Positions 58,726-64,000 of a stretch of DNA of 64,000 bases are shown here, in pieces. The stretch's first letter is position 1. Each line of letters starts with the position of its first letter. The DNA lies in contig NZ_BMUZ01000004.1 in NCBI RefSeq assembly GCF_014650455.1, forward strand, positions 124,001 through 188,000, in the 5' to 3' direction. Source of the stretch: Streptomyces xanthochromogenes (GTDB lineage Bacteria > Actinomycetota > Actinomycetes > Streptomycetales > Streptomycetaceae). The notes beneath the pieces were generated by a model. The model saw only the letters and a list, made by a program, of their open reading frames with translations. It was not told the DNA's origin and ran no database searches. The position numbers and the translations under genes are program-made.

Positions 58726-60035
58726 GGCTCTGGGTTCTCCTCGGGGTTGCGCATGGGCGCGAGCGGGGTGTTGAGGACGGGGACGTCGAGCGGGTCGTGG
58801 TGAATCCGGAACGGGGGGACACCGCCGCGCATGAGGTTGTGGGCGGCGGAGCTGACCATGTCGGGCGGCCCGCACAGGAACGCCTCGTGCTGGTCCCAGG
58901 GCCCGAACTCGCGCAGCACCTGCGGCAGGGTTCCTTCCCTGCCCACGATGCGCTGGTGGGAGACGGCGGCGCGGACCGACAGCCAGTGATGACGCTGGGC
59001 CATGCGGAGCATGTCGTCGAGACCGTACAGCTCGTCCGCGGTGCGGGCGCCGATGAAGAGGTCGACATAACGACGTATGCCGGTGTGCGCGGCCTGTTCC
59101 AGGATGGCGCGGATGGGGGCGAGTCCGGTGCCGCCAGCCACGCACACCAGGTCGCGGTCCTCGGCGGCGTCCAGGGACATGGCCCCCTGCGGCGGCCCGA
59201 GCCTGACGATGTCACCGACGACCGCGCGGTACACCAGTGAGTTGCTGACCACTCCGCCGGGGACGGCACGGACGTGGAAGGTGAGGGTGTGGTCCGGCCT
59301 GGGCGCGTTGGCCACGGAGTAGTGACGCCAGGCCAAGGGTCTCCACGGCGTCTCCATGCTGAGGTACTGGCCCGCGGTGTAGGGGTAGGCGAATTCGGGG
59401 CGCACCGTGATCTCCGCGATGCCGTTGCCCCGCGGCAGGTGGCTGACGATCTGCGCCCGCCATGTGGCGGGGCGCACCCGGCTGTCCTCCTCGGCCGCCT
59501 GCACCATCACGCCCGCTGCCGTGGTGTACGCCTTCGTCCAGGCGGCGGCCATCTCGGGTGTCCAGTCGGGGCCGGCATACCGGGCCAGTGCCGCGAGCAG
59601 GCACTCCCCCACTGCCGGGTAGTGCCCCTCCAGTGCTCCGAACTTGCGGTGGTCACGCCCCAGAAGGGAACAGAACCGGACGAGGTTGTCCGGGTCGTCC
59701 ACCAGCTCGATGATGCGCAGCAGGCCTCGCAGCAGACGGTCGCGCTGGACGTCCATGTCGGCGGGGAAGAGTGCTCGAACTTCGGGGTAACGGGCGAAGA
59801 GGATGGCGTAGAAGTACACCGTCACCTCGCCGGCCTGTGGTTCGACCACCGCGAGACCCGCACGCACGAGGGCTACCTCCCGCTCGGTCAGGGGCGGCTC
59901 GTCGGTCGCGGGCGGCCCCGGTGCTTCGGATGTCGCGGGCGCTTCGGGGCGTGGCTCGTGGCTCGGCCGGGTAGCGGTGGGGTATGCGGGGTCGAGCGGC
60001 GGCGTGGGGGCCGTGCGCAACGATCGTCGGGACAC
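58722..60035 (-). CDS. Flavohaemoprotein (nitric oxide dioxygenase-like)
   Basis: The 437-residue protein has a Pro-rich head of about 50 residues, a globin domain (proximal His in RDHRKFGALEGHYPAVGECL), an FAD domain (RHYSVANAP) and a NAD-binding domain (VCVAGGTGLAPIRAIL, FLCGPPDM). It fits Hmp-type enzymes that turn nitric oxide into nitrate. The head is not part of the family. GTG 60035 lacks a ribosome site and may be leaderless. The stop overlaps the PNPOx-like start. Confidence 0.87.
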   Translation of the reverse strand: MSRRSLRTAPTPPLDPAYPTATRPSHEPRPEAPATSEAPGPPATDEPPLTEREVALVRAGLAVVEPQAGEVTVYFYAILFARYPEVRALFPADMDVQRDRLLRGLLRIIELVDDPDNLVRFCSLLGRDHRKFGALEGHYPAVGECLLAALARYAGPDWTPEMAAAWTKAYTTAAGVMVQAAEEDSRVRPATWRAQIVSHLPRGNGIAEITVRPEFAYPYTAGQYLSMETPWRPLAWRHYSVANAPRPDHTLTFHVRAVPGGVVSNSLVYRAVVGDIVRLGPPQGAMSLDAAEDRDLVCVAGGTGLAPIRAILEQAAHTGIRRYVDLFIGARTADELYGLDDMLRMAQRHHWLSVRAAVSHQRIVGREGTLPQVLREFGPWDQHEAFLCGPPDMVSSAAHNLMRGGVPPFRIHHDPLDVPVLNTPLAPMRNPEENPEP

Positions 60036-60279
60036 AGAGTTGTCGCAATCTCAGAGACCGCCGCTCCAGGGAGCCTGAACGGCGGGTGGGCAGGGACGCA
60101 GTGGGTCGGGCAGCTCACCTTCCAGACGGGGCGTGGACATGACGTTGATCGTCTTCCCCTGAATTACTGCGTCAGCCCTGTCGGACTCGTTACCCGGACG
60201 CGCTGCGCCGCGACTGCGGCGCACGAAGTGGGCGTGGCCCGACATGGGCACACATGTCGCCACCCGGGGCTTCCGCGCC

Positions 60280-60293
60280 GGGCCTTACGGCCC
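60280..60293 (-). terminator. Small hairpin after the type III PKS operon
   Basis: GGGCC-TTAC-GGCCC lies 24 bases past the last stop of the operon. Another stem, TGCGCCGC-GACT-GCGGCGCA, lies at 60204-60223 in the same gap. The gap 60036-60316 holds no gene. Confidence 0.45.
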
Positions 60294-60316
60294 CTCTGCA
60301 CACCCGCCGAACCCCC

Positions 60317-61330
60317 TCAAGCCAACTGATTGACCAGGTGGGAGAAGACCGCGGGCAGGCGGGTGGCGAGCGGCACGATGCGCGGTGCCAGGCGCGGGTG
60401 GGAACGTGCGCGGAGCAGTCCCTCGGTCAGCAGCCGGTAGCGCCGGGAGGCGCGGTGCCAGGCCTGCTCATAGTCCTGCGGCCGGTCGGCCCGTACGCAC
60501 CGCACGAGGTGTGCCGCGCCGGCCAGTGCGAGGGAGATGCCTTCGCCGGTGAGTGCGTCGATGTAGCCGGCCGCGTCCCCCACCAGCAGCACACGGCCCG
60601 CGACCCGGGCCCGGACGCGCCGGCGCAGTGGCCCGGCGCCCCGGACGGGAGACGTGGCGTGCGCGCGGAGCAGCCGGGCCAGGGCCGGAAAGGAGGCCAA
60701 CTGCTCGTCGAAGGGCGCCCGTTGACTCGTCAGGACGGCCACGCCCACCAGGTCGGGGGCGAGCGGTGTGACGTAGGCCTCGGATCGCGGCGACCAGTGG
60801 ACCTCCACGCAGTCGGTCCACGGCGCCACCGCGAAGTGGCGGCGCAGTCCGTAGCGGGGCGGCCGCGGGTCGGCGCGTTCCAGGCCGAACTGCCTGCGGA
60901 TCGGTGAGTGCAGGCCGTCGGCGGCGACGAGGTAGCGGGCCGTCAGTCCGGCGGCGGTGACGCTGTGGGAGTCCTGGTCGACCGTGCCGACCCGGAGGGG
61001 AACGACGGGCACACCGAGGTCCGCCGCCCTGCGGGACAGAGCCTCGTGCAGCGCCGTTCGCCGTACGCCCCGGCCTGGCCCGCCGCGGAACCTGGCTTCG
61101 GCCAGGCACTCGCCGTCCAGGTAGCGGATGCCGTGGATGGGCTGACCGGGCAGCTGGACGCCCAGTTCGCGCAGGGCACGGACCGCGCCCGGCATCAGGC
61201 CCTCGCCGCATGCCTTGTCGATGGGGGCCGTGCGGGGTTCGGCGACCACCACGTCGAGACCGGCCGACACGGCGTGGATCGCGGTGGCGAGCCCGGCGGG
61301 GCCGCCGCCGACGATCAGCAGGTCGATCAC
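60317..61330 (-). CDS. FAD-dependent oxidoreductase of the geranylgeranyl-reductase/hydroxylase type
   Basis: The 337-residue enzyme has the dinucleotide motif LLIVGGGPAGLATAIHA, a DKACGEGLMPGAVRAL segment and the second FAD motif VLLVGDAAGYIDALTGEGIS, as in aromatic hydroxylases such as SrsC and in geranylgeranyl reductases. GTG 61330 overlaps the stop of the methyltransferase gene (GTGA). In the S. griseus srs operon a flavin hydroxylase oxidises the methylated alkylresorcinol to a quinone; the same order of genes here suggests the same step. Confidence 0.87.
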   Translation of the reverse strand: MIDLLIVGGGPAGLATAIHAVSAGLDVVVAEPRTAPIDKACGEGLMPGAVRALRELGVQLPGQPIHGIRYLDGECLAEARFRGGPGRGVRRTALHEALSRRAADLGVPVVPLRVGTVDQDSHSVTAAGLTARYLVAADGLHSPIRRQFGLERADPRPPRYGLRRHFAVAPWTDCVEVHWSPRSEAYVTPLAPDLVGVAVLTSQRAPFDEQLASFPALARLLRAHATSPVRGAGPLRRRVRARVAGRVLLVGDAAGYIDALTGEGISLALAGAAHLVRCVRADRPQDYEQAWHRASRRYRLLTEGLLRARSHPRLAPRIVPLATRLPAVFSHLVNQLA

Positions 61331-61848
61331 GCCGGTTCCGGGACGCAGCGCCGAAGGGCGAGCGTCTCGCAGCGCAGCCGGGTCGCGAGCAGCGGAAGGT
61401 TGAGCAGGCTGAAGCACAACGCGGTGAGCCACGCGGAGTGGACCAGGGGCAGGGCCACGCCTTCGACCACGACGGCCAGGTAGTTGGGGTGCTTGAGCAG
61501 CCGATAGGGGCCCGCGGCGACGAGTGGCAGGCCCGGCACGACGATGACGCGGGTGTTCCAGCGCGGCCCCAGCGTGGTGATGCACCACCATCGCAGTGCC
61601 TGGGCACCGAGTGCCAGCGCGAGCATCGGCCAGCCGAGGGCCGGCAGGAAGGCGCGGTGGGCGAGTTGGCTCTCGGCGAGACAGCCGATGAGGAGTCCGG
61701 TGTGGAGCACGACCATCGTCGGATAGTGACCGCGCCCGAACTCGACGCCGCCGCGCGCGAGACTCCATGTCGTGTTGCGGCGCGCGACGGCGAGTTCGGC
61801 CAGTCGCTCCCCAGCCACCAGCAGGATCAGAACGGTGTACGGGTTCAC
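61327..61848 (-). CDS. Isoprenylcysteine-carboxyl-methyltransferase-like membrane methyltransferase
   Basis: The 173-residue membrane protein has the ICMT-family pattern WNTRVIVVPGLPLVAAGPYR followed by LLKHPNYLAVVVE and several hydrophobic helices. Bacterial members next to type III PKS genes O-methylate the phenolic product. GTG 61848 lies seven bases after the PKS stop. Its end overlaps the oxidoreductase start. Confidence 0.8.
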   Translation of the reverse strand: MNPYTVLILLVAGERLAELAVARRNTTWSLARGGVEFGRGHYPTMVVLHTGLLIGCLAESQLAHRAFLPALGWPMLALALGAQALRWWCITTLGPRWNTRVIVVPGLPLVAAGPYRLLKHPNYLAVVVEGVALPLVHSAWLTALCFSLLNLPLLATRLRCETLALRRCVPEPA

Positions 61849-61854
61849 AGGGGC

Positions 61855-62916
61855 CTACCAGCGGAGCAGAACGAGTTCGGAACACAGACCCGGCCCCAGT
61901 GCGAGCACCAGACCGGCGCTGCCCGGCGGCGGAGGCACCGCGAGCGTGTCGCGCAGGATGTGCAGGACCGAGGCGGAGGAGAGGTTGCCGACCTCGGCCA
62001 GTGACCGCCGGGTGAGGTCCAGCGCCCGGGCGTCCAGCGACAAGGTCTCCTGGAGCGCTTCCAGCACCTTGGGCCCACCGGGGTGGCACACCCAAGCGGT
62101 GACGTCCGGCGGCTTGAGGTCGTGCTCGGCGAGGAAGGACCGCACCTCTTCGCCGAGGTGGAGCCGCACCAGGTCGGGCAGTTCGGCGCCCAGCACCACG
62201 GCGAAGCCGCTGTCGCCGATGTCCCAGCCCAGGGCGCTTTCGGTGCCCGGGTAGAGACGGCTGCGCGTGGCCACGACCTGCGGCCCCGCCTGCTCCCGAG
62301 CGCGCGGATGCTCTCGGCCCACCGCCACCAGCGCGGCCGCACCGTCTCCGAAGAGCGCGCCCGCCACCATGCCCTGCACGGAGGTGTCCCGGCGCTGGAG
62401 GGTCAGCGAGCAGAGTTCGACCGAGAGCAGTACCGCCGCCTGGTCCGGCCGGCCGTCCAGGTAGTCGTGCAGCCTCGCCAGTCCGGCGGCCCCGGCGACA
62501 CAGCCCAGACCGAAGACGGGTACGCGCTTCACGTCCGTACGCAGCCCGAGCCGTGCGGCCAGGCGCGCCTCGATCGACGGTACGGCGAGCCCGGTGATGG
62601 ACGTCGAGATCACCAGGTCCACGTCCTGCGGAGCGAGACCGGCCTCCGCCAGGGCGGACACCATCGCCTGCTCGGCGAGACCGAGGGCGGTTTCGATGAA
62701 GAGGTCGTTGGCTTCCCCGAAGCCGTGCACATCGGCGTACCGCTCCAGGGGCAGAGCGAGGTGACGGGTGGTGACCGCCGCGCTGGTGTGCAGGCGCCTC
62801 AGTACGCTGCGGTCCGCACCCGGCGGCAGGCACATCGCCGCGACCGCCTCGGTGATCTCGGACTGCTGGTACCGGTGGGGCGGGAGCACCCCATGGACAG
62901 CGGCGATTCGCGTCAT
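61855..62916 (-). CDS. Type III polyketide synthase
   Basis: The 353-residue enzyme has the chalcone-synthase-like triad: Cys in GLGCVAGAAGL, His in CHPGGPKVLEALQE and Asn in VGNLSSASVLH. These match alkylresorcinol/alkylpyrone synthases that extend fatty starters with malonyl-CoA. The coupled methyltransferase and flavin oxygenase recall the srsABC operon for phenolic lipids. ATG 62916 lacks a ribosome site and may be leaderless. An inverted repeat lies between it and the divergent UbiA gene. Confidence 0.92.
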   Translation of the reverse strand: MTRIAAVHGVLPPHRYQQSEITEAVAAMCLPPGADRSVLRRLHTSAAVTTRHLALPLERYADVHGFGEANDLFIETALGLAEQAMVSALAEAGLAPQDVDLVISTSITGLAVPSIEARLAARLGLRTDVKRVPVFGLGCVAGAAGLARLHDYLDGRPDQAAVLLSVELCSLTLQRRDTSVQGMVAGALFGDGAAALVAVGREHPRAREQAGPQVVATRSRLYPGTESALGWDIGDSGFAVVLGAELPDLVRLHLGEEVRSFLAEHDLKPPDVTAWVCHPGGPKVLEALQETLSLDARALDLTRRSLAEVGNLSSASVLHILRDTLAVPPPPGSAGLVLALGPGLCSELVLLRW

Positions 62917-62939
62917 TCGGTCAGAATAGGTGCGAACTG

Positions 62940-62963
62940 ATCAACCATCAGGAATTGGTTGAT
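62940..62963. promoter_or_regulatory. Inverted repeat between type III PKS and UbiA genes
   Basis: ATCAACCA (62940-62947) and TGGTTGAT (62956-62963) form a perfect eight-base inverted repeat with an eight-base spacer in the divergent promoter region. It is a candidate operator for joint control; no regulator gene is adjacent. Confidence 0.6.
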
Positions 62964-62997
62964 ATCCGGCAGGTCGGATGGCGCCTATGCTCAAGCC

Positions 62998-63870
62998 GTG
63001 CACACCACCGCAGCCTCTGCCAGCACGCCGCGCTCCGGCTCGGGCGGGCGCCTTCTCGGGCTGCTGGCGGCCTCGCACCCGGGGCCTTCGCTCACCGTCA
63101 CCGTGGTGGCCACCGTCCTTGCGGCCACCACCGGGCGAGGCCTGGGCGGCACCGTCCTGACCGCGTCGGCCGTCCTCACCGGGCAACTGTCGGTGGGCTG
63201 GTGCAACGACCGCGCCGACCTGCACCGCGACATCGCCACCGGAAGGCGCGACAAACCCCTGGCGTCCGGCACGGCGACCCCTCGCACCGTGGCCACGGCC
63301 GCGCTCTGCGCCCTTGTCCTGTGCGTGCCGCTGTCCTTGGCGATGGGGCCGGCGGCAGGGGGCGTCCATCTGGTCGCCGTGGCGCTGGCCTGGTCCTACA
63401 ACCTCGGCATCAAGCGCACTCCGCTGTCCTGGCTGCCGTACGCCGCCGCCTTCGCACTGCTGCCTGCGGTCGTCACGCTCGGGCTGCCCGACCACCCGTG
63501 GCCCCCCGGCTGGGCCATGGCGGCCGGGGCCCTGCTCGGCATCGGCGCGCACGCCTCCAACGTCCTGCCGGACATCGAGGACGACCTCACCACCGGCGTC
63601 CGCGGACTGCCCCAACGCCTGGGCGCACACCGGGCCCGCCTCATGGCGGCCGTGCCGCTTCTGGCGGCCTCGACCGTGCTCGTCCTCGGCCCGTCGACCC
63701 CGGCCGGCCCCCTGGAGTGGACCGGCCTCGCGGTGACGAGCGCGCTGGCCGCGGCCGTCGTCCTGCCCCCGCGCTCCGGCGCGCGCAGCCGCCTGCCGTT
63801 CACGGCCACCCTGCTCCTGGCCGTCCTCGACGTGGCCCTCCTGGTACTGCGCGGAGCCGCCCTCGCCTGA
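62998..63870 (+). CDS. UbiA-family prenyltransferase
   Basis: The 290-residue membrane protein has about eight helices and the two Asp-rich motifs of UbiA enzymes, NDRADLHRD and LPDIEDD, which bind prenyl diphosphate through Mg. It transfers a prenyl group to an aromatic acceptor. Divergence from a type III PKS operon with a shared operator suggests that the acceptor is the PKS product. GTG 62998 directly follows a -10-like TATGCT and may be leaderless. Confidence 0.87.
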   Translation: MHTTAASASTPRSGSGGRLLGLLAASHPGPSLTVTVVATVLAATTGRGLGGTVLTASAVLTGQLSVGWCNDRADLHRDIATGRRDKPLASGTATPRTVATAALCALVLCVPLSLAMGPAAGGVHLVAVALAWSYNLGIKRTPLSWLPYAAAFALLPAVVTLGLPDHPWPPGWAMAAGALLGIGAHASNVLPDIEDDLTTGVRGLPQRLGAHRARLMAAVPLLAASTVLVLGPSTPAGPLEWTGLAVTSALAAAVVLPPRSGARSRLPFTATLLLAVLDVALLVLRGAALA

Positions 63871-64000
63871 CGGGACGGCCGGCCCCCTGCCGTTGGTCAT
63901 CGAGGACAGGTGCTCAAGTCCCGTTGCCGCAGAGAAAATGACCCTATTGCTCCCATATCTGTCTCCCTTGCCGAGAGACGGGCAGAGGGACGCGTACAGA
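63871..64000. other. Right edge, no gene seen
   Basis: No supported gene lies here. A short GTCTC/GAGAC inverted repeat occurs near the end. A promoter for a gene outside the window cannot be excluded. Confidence 0.4.

Overview
The window is high-GC DNA (mostly GC at third codon positions, GTG starts, GGAGG-type ribosome sites, overlapping ATGA/GTGA gene junctions, mycothiol-type enzymes, many TetR regulators). This is what a Streptomyces chromosome looks like, and the mix of one-off regulator/enzyme pairs, gene fragments and frameshifts suggests an accessory arm rather than the core.

Layout. 1-2616: an edge gene, a DinB-like protein and a secreted GH54 arabinofuranosidase with a ricin-type lectin tail. 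2722-13869: a ten-gene, tightly coupled minus-strand operon that looks like a small-molecule biosynthetic cluster. In transcription order it encodes a DmpG/NikB-like aldolase, a fumarylacetoacetate-hydrolase-family protein, an adenylation-carrier didomain protein, an asparagine-synthetase-like amidotransferase, a free adenylation domain, a free carrier protein, a P450, an alpha/beta hydrolase, an APC permease and a type II thioesterase. It has no condensation domain, and three rare TTA codons in it point to bldA control. 14495-29142: regulator/enzyme pairs with visible operators (ArsR-AHSA1, TetR, MarR), small membrane proteins, DinB, mycothiol-conjugate-amidase-like, isochorismatase-like, PEBP and LytR-CpsA-Psr genes, plus fragments of a DinB gene and an MFS transporter. 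29228-45903: a PLP decarboxylase, a frameshifted D-aminopeptidase, VOC proteins, a DUF4097 operon with a self-operator, a butyrolactone-receptor-like TetR, further regulators, a deletion scar joining an SDR remnant to a lipoprotein remnant, a GH16-like protein, an amidase and a flavin monooxygenase.

46187-55599 is a sulphur region. Four short ORFs of the Streptomyces cysteine leader-peptide type precede metY-metX (plus strand), a GNAT acetyltransferase, LLM flavin monooxygenases (minus strand) and a glutathione-transferase-like gene (plus strand). The gene set suggests Cys-responsive control of sulphur assimilation and perhaps salvage of S-substituted cysteines. 55589-60035: DUF427, beta-carbonic anhydrase, TerD and a flavohaemoprotein coupled to a PNPOx-like protein. 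60317-63870: a type III PKS, ICMT-like methyltransferase and FAD oxygenase operon divergent from a UbiA prenyltransferase, resembling phenolic-lipid (srs-type) or prenylated aromatic pathways.

No rRNA, tRNA, CRISPR or intact insertion sequence was seen. All functions are read from motifs and family knowledge; no searches were run.
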